Assembly: GCA_027886175.1 (NCBI GenBank)
Contig: JAJNNQ010000009.1
Coordinates: 22,619,501-22,683,500 of the forward strand
Origin: Phylloscopus collybita
Lineage: Eukaryota > Chordata > Aves > Passeriformes > Phylloscopidae
Direction of reading: 5' to 3'
Length of the DNA stretch: 64,000 nucleotides
Shown: positions 11,712 to 23,213 of the stretch, in pieces
Layout: every line of letters begins with the position of its first letter
Position numbering within the stretch: the stretch's first letter is position 1
The notes under the pieces: generated by a model
The model's database searches: none
Told to the model about the DNA's origin: nothing
Seen by the model: only the letters and a program-made list of their open reading frames with translations
Position numbers and translations under genes: made by a program

Positions 11712-13635
11712 GTAACATTATTCCTGCAAATAAATATAGGGAATTATTAGTTTTAATCAAGTAGATTTTCTTCTTTACCATTTCCTTTTCTTCTGCTATA
11801 AACTGATGATCCTAAATGCTTTTTTGTTTTACTCTTTTTTACAACCTCTTTTGGGGTGGGAGCCACATAATGTTGTTTACTAGCCTAATGTGTGTCCTAA
11901 TCTTGGGACAAAAAGCACATACATAAGACAAACAATGTCAGGCTACAGGAAGCTGATAACAGCTCACTGAATACACCACTGCTTCACTACCATTTGATGG
12001 GTTTTTTTGTGTGTGTGTGTGTGTGCTTGGTTGGTTTGTTTTTTCTTTCTCTCTTTTGTTTTTCTCAAAAATGAGTTTGCTACAATTGCAAGGGGCAGTA
12101 AGGTTTCTTCATTACTGGAGATGCAGAAAGTGGTTCTGCAAACTGCCATCTGCTCAAGGAGGAAATAGCCATTGTTCAAGAAACTGAGCTAAAGCAATTT
12201 TGCTTTGTTTTCTTGACTTTTATTAGTTATTTTAACTACATCTAAAAGTGTCTGTATACTTACAGCTTAAAAAGCTGTATTTAAGCCTAACAAGCAATAA
12301 TGAATGTAAAGATGAAAAGTATTATTCTCTTAAAATTTTGAGATTATTTGCAATAATGTTCAATGAAGCAAACAATCATCCAAAATTATGAAAGATGGGA
12401 GCACACCTGAGATAAAAACAATGTTAGTTTTACATTAAATATTTGCAATCACTGTCCCTGGATGAGCTGATAGTAGTCGGAGCTGTTCACCTTGTGAAGA
12501 AGAACAGCAAGTTTATGAGCTACAGAACAAAAAGAAAAAAAATGCCTTGCTTGCATGGTTATCTGAGTTTTCAATAGATGAATGCTATTATTAATGGGTT
12601 TGCAGAAATATTTTCATTTTTCCTAATGGTGTTCCAGGTACTACATATTCTGTGGGTATTTTACTATACTCTGGTAATAATTTGTCACTAATTTTTAGTG
12701 GTACATAATTCCTCAGACTAACAGTAGCAGGAATTGTATGGATTTTTGTTCTTTCTTTTTGAATAAACCTGCAAAGTCCTTACCAGTGCAATGCTAAAAC
12801 ACGAGGTGGTAAGTACCCAAAGTGACATAGCTTTCCTTTCTCTGATTTGAACTTCAAGGCAATCATTAAATAAACTAGCTACATTTTTAGCAAGTGAAAC
12901 TTAAAAGTGTCTTTGAAATCTCTCCTTCTGTGCTCTACTGCCTTTAATCCAATAAAAAAAAATAGAGTAAATTAATTGTTTTACTTGGGCATTGGGACAA
13001 TTGAGAGGCCTCAAGCCTTCCTTGAAGCAATTGTCTTTGGGTATAACTGTTGAACATTGATGATCTTTCTTCTTTATGCTTAAAGCTTCAGCATTCTACG
13101 CCTGTAAATTTGAATACACCACTTATTTCCTTGAGTACTACTTGTCAGAAGCTATTAATTGTTTTTTGATATCACCAGCTTTAACTGTAATAAGTATAAT
13201 ATGTTCAGCATAAGCATGCAAATGCTGAAAGTCATAATATTTTAACATACAGCATATAACATCAGCATGACCTGCCTGAAGTTTGGATTCAGTTCATCAC
13301 AATGCCTCCTAGATTTAATCCAGACCTAAACAACATCCAAGTAATGCATGCAAGCTGTCCTTTATCTTGCTATTGTGGCAAGTATAAATAGGCTACTGAG
13401 GTATAAAGTGACCAATGAACCTGCAGTGAGCCTCTCAGACATTGCATGTGGATCTGACCAAAGGAAAAGGCAGACTTACTACTCTTCCATGGTGGTTTGC
13501 CATGGGATGGGGTGGTGGGTTTTGCCCAAAATGGGAAGCAGGATGGGTATTTTTAGCTGTCCTGGAGTCCTCATTGTCCTAGACCTTATGGTGGTTGATG
13601 AGATAACATTTTTGTTTCTTCCATTCTTTGAGCAG
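11712..13635 (+). other. GRXCR1: GRXCR1 intron 3
   Basis: A 1.9-kb AT-rich intron with a GTAACA donor and a TTTGAGCAG acceptor ending at 13635. It contains a short (GT)n run at about 12009-12025. An open reading frame runs through the acceptor from 13348 into exon 4, but residues upstream of 13636 do not resemble the protein, so the splice site and not that frame marks the start of the exon. Confidence 0.9.
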
Positions 13636-13815
13636 AGAGTGCAGCATCCTCAGGAGTGCCTCTCTTGTGGGGGCTTTGGCTTCCTGCCATGCTCAGCGTG
13701 CCATGGGAGCAAGATGTCCGTGTTCCGGAACTGCTTTACGGACTCCTTCAAAGCCCTCAAGTGTACTGCTTGCAACGAGAACGGGCTCCAGCGCTGCAGG
13801 AGCTGTGCAGGCTGA
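13636..13815 (+). CDS. GRXCR1: GRXCR1 coding exon 4 (cysteine-rich tail, stop codon)
   Basis: This exon encodes 59 residues and TGA (13813-13815), beginning [16 protein letters not shown] and ending RSCAG. Four CxxC pairs are visible in order (CLSC, CSAC, CTAC, CRSC). They are spaced like a DnaJ-type or rubredoxin-like zinc-binding module, and they are the 'cysteine-rich domain' of the gene name. Zinc binding is inferred from this pattern. The middle segment ([19 protein letters not shown]) is the most conserved stretch of the protein as I recall it. The 180-base length equals that of the last coding exon known in mammals. The exon is GC-richer than its surroundings and has no frameshift or premature stop, so the gene appears intact in this window. 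All eight CxxC cysteines are present. Confidence 0.97.
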   Translation, partial: RVQHPQECLSCGGFGFLPCSACHGSKMSVFRNCFTDSFKALKCTACNENGLQRCRSCAG

Positions 13816-13940
13816 AAACGGCATGTCCACACATTCAAATGAATTTTATGGTACTGCACCAGTTTGTAATTTTTTTTTTTTTTTTTAGTTAATCCATTTA
13901 TCCTAAAGAGTCAATAAAAATCCATTTGTTGTATACTTCT
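13816..13940 (+). promoter_or_regulatory. GRXCR1: GRXCR1 3' UTR with poly(A) signal
   Basis: The stop codon is followed by a short 3' UTR that contains an 18-base poly(T) run (about 13869-13886) and the hexamer AATAAA at 13913-13918. The sequence just after the hexamer is T/GT-rich (ttgttgtatacttctggttt), as expected for a downstream element. Cleavage near 13935 would give a 3' UTR of about 120 bases. The T run just before the signal could pair with the poly(A) tail or bind U-rich-binding proteins, but that is speculation. Confidence 0.75.
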
Positions 13941-14998
13941 GGTTTGAGCATTTGAGCTTTTTAATTTTTGCTTGTCGACCATATCATGAACTCTAAAACA
14001 CGTCTTGCTAGTTTCCTTATAGAGAGATTTGCAGTCTGGAAAACTCATCACATTGCGTGAATTCTTTTTTCTATATGTGAGCATGAGCAATCATATGTGC
14101 TTTTACATAATGCACTCGAAATTTCAGCAAAATGAAGCCTAAACTTCATATTATTGAGTAGTGTTGCTTTCAGAATCAGTGAGAATAATAATTTTGTGAT
14201 GTGGACTAGCCCAAGACTGTTCCACACAGCACTTCCCTGAAAAGTCACTGGGGCTGAATTCTGTCCTGAATTCTATGTGATAACAGAAGAACTGAAACCT
14301 TTCTTAAAAGTCCCATGAATCAGCTTTGTCTTTTAGTACTGCTTTCTATTTGTTACAAAATTAATGTTGTTAGACCAAGTTACAACACAAACATTTAACA
14401 GGTTAGATGTTCATAACCATGGTAATATCTCAGAGCTTTATGATTCACAGTAGATCTTATAATGTTCCAGTGAGAGCACCTGACAGCTTTATAAATTGCA
14501 TATAAAGTAATTGAGGATAAGATTTCAGTTTTTTCAGCTTAGTAATTGTTGAAGTTTGATGACTAGCTTGGAATGATTGTTTCAAGGCATCTTTCCACAG
14601 GAAAGTGCCCAGACCACTCCAGTACTGTATACATATTTGCCAATTTTGGTGGGTTTCTCCAAGCACAAGAGAATTAGTCAACAATTAGTCTCAATGGACT
14701 GTGGGCTCTCCACACTGAATATATTCCAGTTTGGAAGTGCATTACCATTCATGCACTTCAACAGAATGCTTTTTAACAGGGTAACTTTAGCGAGCCATCA
14801 CCAAATGCTCATTTTGACATTGTGCCTCTGCGTCATGTTCCTTCTGTCAGTCTGGCACAAGTAGTGGAAAGGTCGTAGAAAGCACCTTGGTAGTAGAAAC
14901 TGGTGTTGGCTAGAAAAGGCTTCCCTAGTAGTCATTTCACCCTGCCCAAACTACATTAGCAAGTGTTGAGCCATGTAACTTAGTTTCTTGCCTCATTC

Positions 14999-15035
14999 TT
15001 TCTAAAGTTTCAAGAAACTTAAGAAACTTTAGAAA
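14999..15035. repeat. Inverted repeat, 13-bp arms
   Basis: Arm 14999-15011 (tttctaaagtttc, with its reverse complement gaaactttagaaa at 15023-15035) is separated by 11 bases. The core 'gaaacttta' is also repeated directly just downstream, so the block mixes inverted and direct repetition. Confidence 0.9.
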
Positions 15036-16527
15036 CTTTAGAAACCAAACTGGGGTTTAGGTAAGTGCGGTTCACTTTACAAAGTGTTTACTCTGGTTGG
15101 GTACCCCACTTTCCTCTTTCCCATATAAACTTCCTTAATTTCTCTGTGATGAAAAGCTCAGGAACTCTCTCAATGCTTTAGGCACAGCACAGCTGTGGTA
15201 TAAACCAGGTATAAGCACAGCTGCACAAAACATGGCCTGCAAAAACACCCCCTCTGAAAACCTTCGTATTTCTGATGCCTTGTCTTCCTCACATGAATCA
15301 TCAGACAACCATATTTCCTCTGTGTCCCTTCCACTTGCTATGTCTAGAGGTGGTAGTTGGTGCTGAAGTGTTGGACAAGTTGAGCTGATTTATCTCTTTC
15401 AACATTTGAATCTAAGGGACCTATGCATATTCTATTACACATTGAATGTGCAGGCTTGAAAGTACCTGTACGATCCTACAGGTTCTACCATAAGGCTTGG
15501 AGGAAGCATCTGGATCTTCGGCATAACATGAAAGAGATTAAATTTTATACAAAGGCCATCCATAATGCTTAGCAACACCTCAGCTATAAAATTGAATTGC
15601 AGATGTGCTTACTTTATTACTGCATGGGCAAGAAGAAAAGAAAGAAAATACATTACCCTTCTTTTATTTAATAGTTGTGTGCCTTCTATTTCTGGCTAGT
15701 ATTGCAGTCCAGACTGGTATAATAGGGAATGAAAGGCAGCATAAAGCAGAATACTGATGATTAGAAATTCATCATTTCTGGTGTGTGAAAAGAAACTTCT
15801 TTGGTTTTTAATTTGCTATATGGGTCTAGATTGGAGGCCATTCTAGCACATTCACAGTAGTGAATGCTGAACTCAAGATGGCATACCCAAATGCCAGTGT
15901 GTTTGTGATACTGTAATTCCAATCTTCACCCCTGAGAAGACATATTGCTTGATGAGATGATTCACATCACCATTCACCCACTAAAGTACCACATGACCAA
16001 ATTACTATGACTTGACAAAGTATGTCAAACATTTTCAGTTTCACTGAAAACACAATTTCTTCATCGACCCTGGAAGAAGGGTTTGAAGCTGGTTTTCTTC
16101 CCATTCAGGCAACCAGAAGATGACTTCAGAGTGAAACAAATGCACTAAATCCAGTTTCTTTCCTGGTTTAACTCCAGGGACTGTGAAAGAAATCTAGACA
16201 GGCTGTGCTAGACAAGTCTCTAACCCTTCAGAGGCAATTAATGCCAGTGAGCAACGATAAGGTAAAATCTCCTTAGTTTTCTTTTTAGAAGGAAAAATGA
16301 TGAAAGTAAAATATCAAGTTTTTTGCAGAAACTTTTTTCCCCCAAGGTTCTTTATGGGAGACACCATAGGACTCCTAATGCCAACAAACATACCATTCTT
16401 CAGGCACTGCATATTTGTTGGTGTACTAGAAAAAGACCTTTTCTCTCCTTTCTCATCTACTAAATTACTAGCTTTTTCTCTCCAGCTATATTTTTCTTGT
16501 AACAGCCTGCATGAGAAACAAAACGTC

Positions 16528-16567
16528 TTCTTTTTTTTCTTTTTTTTTTTTTTTCCTTCTTTTTTTT
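16528..16567. repeat. T-rich tract (interrupted poly-T)
   Basis: About 40 bases that are almost all T with a few C interruptions. On the minus strand this reads as an A-rich tail lying about ten bases after an AATAAA (TTTATT on + at 16578-16583), the same layout as the 1022-1064 tract. It may be an old retroposed transcript end or a simple low-complexity run. Confidence 0.75.
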
Positions 16568-19500
16568 CCTGAGATTTTTTATTGTACTGTTTACAATCTC
16601 TGCTAGGGTTTTGGGTATGGCTTCTCAGCTCTCCCCAGCCATCCTAGAAACACTAAGTGTGGCAGAATGACAGCATTACAAAGGCAAGCCCAGGAGCCAG
16701 TTGAGAGATATGATGGTTTCTAGTATAAAAGATGTACCAGGCGACCAGCAATGCCTTTTAGTCAGTCTGAAATAAAATGAGGTGTGCAGCTCTGTTCTGA
16801 TTTACACCAGTAGTGCATCTTTACTTCCGAGGAGTTAGCAGCCATCTCTTCTGCTATAAAAAATAAGACTCATCCAACTGCATCTTTGTAGAGGAAATTT
16901 TCTATTTCTAAATGCATCAAGCTCTGCTTCTCTTGTTTCTGGCCCTCATGACGAGGCTGAAGTAAGGATCCAAGGAAATGTTCTCTGCCTGACAGCTCAG
17001 CATATTGACATATAGAGAGAGGTAGTATCAGAGAGCAGCGCAATCCTTGGGCTATTTCTTCGCAAAGCTCTATGAGCTTAAAAAAGAGAATGGTTTGGAG
17101 TCTTCAGTTCCATTGCTTGCAGCACTCGTTCCAGTGGACTACATATCTGAGCATAAGACTGTTATTTAACTCCTTAGAGAATTTTGCTGTCACAGGAGCA
17201 GAGGGTAAGAAAATTTCTTACTCTAAATAGTGAGGACCCCATAAAGCAAGGTGATCATCATCCTCATGTTTTGGGTTTTTTTCTTTGTAATGGGTTATTT
17301 CAGAGTAATGTGCTTTTCCCTTTTACTAAAAGACTTGGGATTATAAATTGTATTTGATATTGCACTATTTAATAAATGTATTTGTTTTTTTTCTGCTGGG
17401 AAGTAGTTTGTTCTTTTAACACACCACTGGGTATTAATTTTCTGGGGGAAATAATCTGGGCATTTTCAATAAGAAACAGTCTGGGAGTTGTTTTCCATTC
17501 AAACTCTTTGTTTCCATGGTGTATTCTTTCTAAAGACATCTACAACAGACAGACTGTCTTATGTGTCAACAGCCTACTGTAATAAAATATTTTATACAAA
17601 TTTGGAATGGTGAGAGTTTCTGCAGGCAGTGCTGCAAAAACAAGCTTGGCCTTTTATTTAAAGCTAAAAACCACATCAGATATAACATAGATCATACTGA
17701 CCTCCATACTCAATTTTGAAGTTTTCTGACCTCAGACACTGTCCTGTCAAATCAGTGAGAACCATTTTACTGATTTTAATTCCTGGTCTGCTTCTATCTT
17801 CCCTTTACAAATGAAGTGTTGTGAAATATAGAATCAGGTAATTAATGCTATACTGTGTATAGTATAAATTCCTCTTTAAAAGTAAGAATGTGGTGTCTTG
17901 AAGCCCTCCAAGATGTTCACTCACTCAGTAATTTATTTTTTCTAATGTGAACTCATAATAATGAATGAAAAGGATCCAATAGGTCTTGAAATAAGACAAG
18001 TTAATTCAAGTAAATATGCATTGTAAGAAAACTTGCAACTGTTGACTTTAGTGTCCTGTAAAAAAATAACAAGAAATTCTTGAGAATTTTTGAGTCTTAT
18101 AAATGAAATAAGGAACAAATCTTACTGGAATGAGTTTCACAATTTTCATGAGTGAATACCTCATGGAAGACACTTGAGGTGCTGTTCATAGCTTTGCCAC
18201 TGTATAATTGCATAAAAATGAATTTTATTCTCTTAGCTCGAGATACATTATTTGACCACAAAAGCATTCAACAGGAAATGTTTATGCCCTAAATAATTTA
18301 GTAAGGAAAAGAATTAACATTTCTTAGCTTACTTTAAATAATTTAGAGATGATAGTAAAGGACAATGTAATCCAAAAATAACTTGAAAAGTAAAAATTAT
18401 TAGAACTAAATCTTTATGTTTAATCCAATTTCTCTTTCTTCTGGCATTAATTTGCTTAGGGAAAGTGAATCAGGAAATAATTGCTTTTGAAAGAAATTAC
18501 TGTGTGAAAACACTTGCAGTTTAAGCTTCCTCTAGCTTATCAGCTTTACTTTGAAGCATTGGTTTCAAATGAGTTAAAAGATTTATGAAAGCCAATAAGT
18601 TTTCCACTCAAGAAAAGCCACACTGCAATAAGACACATAATGCCTGTGTCTCTTTGAGGTCTCATATTTTTGCTACTAGTGGAAAAAATCATTTTATTGA
18701 AAACAAAGGTTTATTTAAAAGACTCCCCTCCATCCCAATAATCAGAAATTAATTTTCCTTTAGTGGCCTGAAATTTGGAAGTTTGTATAAAAGAAATACG
18801 CTGCAGGGTAACGCCCTTTGGCAGCTGACAGAGTTATATTTTGATCTGGAGAAAAAGCCTGTTGTGACAATACAAAACAAGCAATAGTTATGTGACCAGT
18901 CAGAAGAGTTGACTACAAGTGGTTATTTTCATTATTGATTGTGATCTGTTCAAAGTAGGCAAATAATGATCAATAAAAATCCATCAAGCATCACCATATA
19001 AATGTGAGCACTCATCAACTTACCACTTAAATGTGGTTATTTACTTTATCAATATTTAATCTAGAGGATGCATTCTTGTCTGTCAGATATGGGCAAAATT
19101 CTCCCTGATTTCAAGTCAGGTAAATTATGAATGAGTGAGGACGACAAATATACAAACATCATCTAAATGAGAATCCTCTCTGATCTAACTCCCAATACCA
19201 ACGTAATATTTATTTGGGACTCTGCCCCTGATTTGAGCCAACATCAGAGATTCTGAAGAATATCTAGACACTGTCTTGCTCTCAAATTTCATTTGCACAT
19301 TAATTTTCCCCATCATATCAGATGTGAGAATAGGACACAGTAGAACAGGGATGTTGTACTCCAGCAGAAATCCTCCAAACCTGTGGGATGATATATTTAA
19401 TCCTTGTGCATCAATAGAGCTGCACAGGCATTGAATGCTTTATATTGCCTCAGGGATCTAACCAGACAGAGGGAACATCTGATCAATACTTCAGCTTGCA

Positions 19501-20384
19501 AAATTAAAGGATTAAGTAAAAACTTCTTATTTTTTTAAGTATAAGCACAAAGATAATAAAGTCATCATCATTACTCTTATATTTGAGATATTGCAATCAT
19601 TGCTTTTAACATTATAAGAAAATCATGCAGCCTCTCATTACAGCTTGATGGTAATAACTGATGCTGATAAGTTTTCCTTTCCAACATAATCACTGAGTAA
19701 AATTTACTAGAACATTATCAAGCATCAAAACTGTACTTTTAAACATATGTAGAATATTATTATTATTCCCTCCATCATTTAGGCTTTCTCTCAGGATAAG
19801 CCAGAACAACCAAAGCAAGATTAGCAGAAAAATCTGTCAGAAAGTTTAATCTGTAATCCTCTTCCTCAGTGTTTTAGGGAGATGCATGAATGTGTTTTCT
19901 GTGGGATGTAGAGTTTCCCATGGGGCTCCTTGCTATTCAATGTTGCACTCTTGTGATGTCCCTAACAGTGCACAGAGTGTTCTGAGGTGGTGCTGTGCTG
20001 CCTTTTTCTGCATCCCATGTTCTTTTACCAGTTTGGAACATAATGATACTAAATTTTCCAGCTTTTTCTCATGTTCTTAACCAAATGTACACATCCTATA
20101 TCAAAGAAAACTTAAAAATTAAACCATCTTCTTCCTTTATAACCACCAAATCTCATCTTCCAAGACATACTTCATCAGCAATATGGTTTGAAAGCCCGGG
20201 AATATTTTTCTGCATTTATTCTCCACTCTTTTATCAGGTCTGTGACAGCAATAATTCTTTCCTATTGCAGCTTATACTTCTTGCAGTGCATCTAATGTTC
20301 AATAATGTCAAATTTGTCATGCCACACTTTATGCTTACCTTCAGACAACTTGGTATATCTGCTTACTGTACGATTTATTGCCTC

Positions 20385-20475
20385 AGGGCCTACACACAAA
20401 TTCTATTGTCCTCTCTTGGACATTTTCTATCTTCTGTCTTTGTTGTACTATGAATTATGGTCCAGAACACCTTGC
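20385..20475 (-). mobile_element. Possible very old CR1-like scrap
   Basis: Around 20404-20470 the sequence resembles the antisense CR1 stretch usually read as 'tgtccttctctggac...tgtccttcttgtact...gtggtccagaac' (here 'tcctctcttggacatttt' and 'tatggtccagaac'). The similarity is short and diverged, and I could not extend it with confidence to either side. Confidence 0.3.
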
Positions 20476-23170
20476 TATATCATAACTTGGTTTTAGAATT
20501 TGACCCCAGATCACTGTCTGCATCCCCTCTCCTTCAAACTGTTTATCTGTCCTGCTTAATAGAGATAGTTTTTCCCACCCTTCTCTCCTAAATCCTCAGC
20601 TGGTGTCAGCTTTGTCCTTTGGATCTCCTGACAGCCACCCAGGGGGACTATTAACCTACTGTAACCAACTGTCTTCATCTAACACACCTACAAAGAAACA
20701 GCATAAAGCCAAAGCAGACAGTATCTTTTCAGCCTAACTTCAGAGTGAGCTTTGTTTTTTTCAAGTTATACTAAATCCCTGAAGAACTTTTTCCTAACAT
20801 GGCATTTCATATTGATAATGAAAATAGTAATTACAAACTGATAAAGGACTACTTGGCTATGAATCTGAAATTATTTTGTAAACAGAGAAGATCAGCACAA
20901 CATTTCTGAATAGTAAATCAGATTTAACATCCCTGTTTTAACATCCCAACTTGCCTCAGAGGCACAGAATCTAAATCTCCAGACAAAACCAATTTTTATT
21001 GATGCCCAGATTCATGTATATGCTATCAGAGAGAAATTGGAATACACTAAGTTTTTACCTCTAAAAAAAATTTCTTTGAAGTATTTATCTTTCTTAAGTA
21101 TAAAGTTTTTCCAAAAGCTTTATACCTGAACACCTAAGTCTCTAACATTCCTTCTTTCCTTCCACTATTGATGTTAGACACCTAGAAATAATTGTTAAAT
21201 GTAGATATAATATCTGCTTTAACTTAAAATATAATTGTGTGTAGAAATCAAATGTGTTGCAAAGTACATAAAAAAATTATCCTTCTTTTCCAAATTTTTT
21301 CCTAACATGAAGCAGCAGGTTCTCCATATCATCACTGTTTATGAGAGACAGATATCAACAGTGACATGCTAGTAGGAAGTTTGGTGACTTTTTTTATCTT
21401 TATCAGTATTTGATTTTATGACATGAAATAACTATTACCATCTTCAGCAGCCATTATATTCTGAGTGTTTTTATGTGACAGTACAAAAGTTCAGGCTATG
21501 TCTACAGAAACAAAGATTTACTTTCATAATAATAAAGACTGTCACAATTTTTTGAAAAAATTTTCAATTTTGAACATTGCACTTCTCCTGTAAGTTGCAA
21601 TTGAAAGTGACTGCCAATATTTTGTCATTTCACACAGAGCTATGAGAATTTTTTAGTGCATTTTCTATTGACCAAATACTAGAAAATGCATCTTATCCCT
21701 GAAGGACAACTATTACCTTGATTGCAAGACAAAGAACTTAATGATGACATATATATTAGATGGATGCTTTATCTAGTTGAAAGAAAAACATCTACCACCC
21801 TTCAGGGATGAAGTAGTTTATTCATTTTGCTATTAAATGAAATCAACCAAAAAATGATTTATTAACTAGTTACATTTTAGCTTTCTACTCTCATGTACTT
21901 CTGTTCTAGAACTTGTTATATGTGCAATCTGCTCATAATATTTGCTTTCATTTGAAAGAAGATTATGAAAAACTGGAAGCATTATATTTACCACAAGTAA
22001 CTTCAGTTATGGCCTAAGCCCTCACATAGTTAAATCCAAAACTTAGAAAAGTAAAGCCCCATTTTTTATTCCTTTGTTTCTGAAGAAAATAACTTGAAAG
22101 TTTGTATCATTGTACTCAACAATTTGTTTTGCTACTCTGACAAGGTCACATGCCATTCTCATTTTTATTGCAAAATTCTCAGAAGTGGGCCTCAAGTGGA
22201 AGAACCTTTTCCTTGCACAAGACTTATGGGTTGCTTTAGACTCTATTGGAGCAGACCAGTTCACATTCTCTATTTGCACTTGTAGTCCCCAAGACTTGGG
22301 GAAAGACTGCAGCACTTCAGCAGAGGTTTTGGATATTTTGTCATGCTCTGCAGGCAACCATGCCTTCTGCAGCCCAATGTGAGTGGGTTTTGGATGCTGT
22401 AGCACGTACTGACACCTCTCCTAATGTGCGTCCGTGAAATGGCCAAAATCTGTGCCATACATAGGAACACATGGCAGATCTTGGGAAAGGTTTCTGTGTT
22501 TCACAAAATAAACTTAACTACCTGTCTTGTTGCCCAACCTAAACATGATTACCCTGATTTTCTGTTACAGTTTTGAAGTACTTTTTTTTTAGCATTTTAT
22601 TTTATACCATTACCTAATTTAAACTCAGAAAATCCTACTAGTAAGTGTGGATAGACCTACAGCTCATAAAACAACTTCAAATAAGAAACAAAAAACTTCC
22701 ATTCACACCTGAAAATAAAAAGAAAATAAAATGCAATCTGAAGTATTATCTTTAGAATGAGAGCTTGTATGTCTTCAGTTCCATTTTCTCAGTACTTCAT
22801 TTCAGAAAGGACTGTGCAGAGGAACATTTTTATCTATACAAAATATATATTTAACCAGCAGCAGTGTTTATACTTACTAAGTAAAAGATATTTAGTAGTT
22901 ACTTTATTTGCTGCAAGAACAGCCAGAGTGATTTATCCTGAACTATATGTACTCATGGACACTGGAGGACAATCCTTCTCACAAAGTCCCATGTTCAGCC
23001 ATGTACCTCTAGTGCTCTCCAATAACATCCCACCTAGAGATGTTTAAATGCCAGTTCTTACAGATGAAAGAGATTATACCAACTAAGCTCCTAAATTAGT
23101 GAAATTTAGCCTGTTAAATAAAATTTAAAAAAAAAAACTTGCCCAGAACAGACATAAGCTGTGTATTCAG

Positions 23171-23174
23171 TTTG

Positions 23175-23206
<32 letters not shown>

Positions 23207-23213
23207 TTTTTTT
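23171..23213. repeat. (GTTTT)n pentanucleotide repeat and T run
   Basis: About six tandem GTTTT-like units followed by a 13-base T run. Confidence 0.9.

Noticed and set aside
13348..13635. Upstream part of the 155-codon frame that runs into GRXCR1 exon 4
   Set aside because: It is intronic. The protein match begins at the AG acceptor at 13635, and the residues before it do not resemble GRXCR1.
22043..22405. Minus-strand 120-codon frame that looked like a transposase piece
   Set aside because: No DDE or BED-type motif and no terminal inverted repeats could be found around it.
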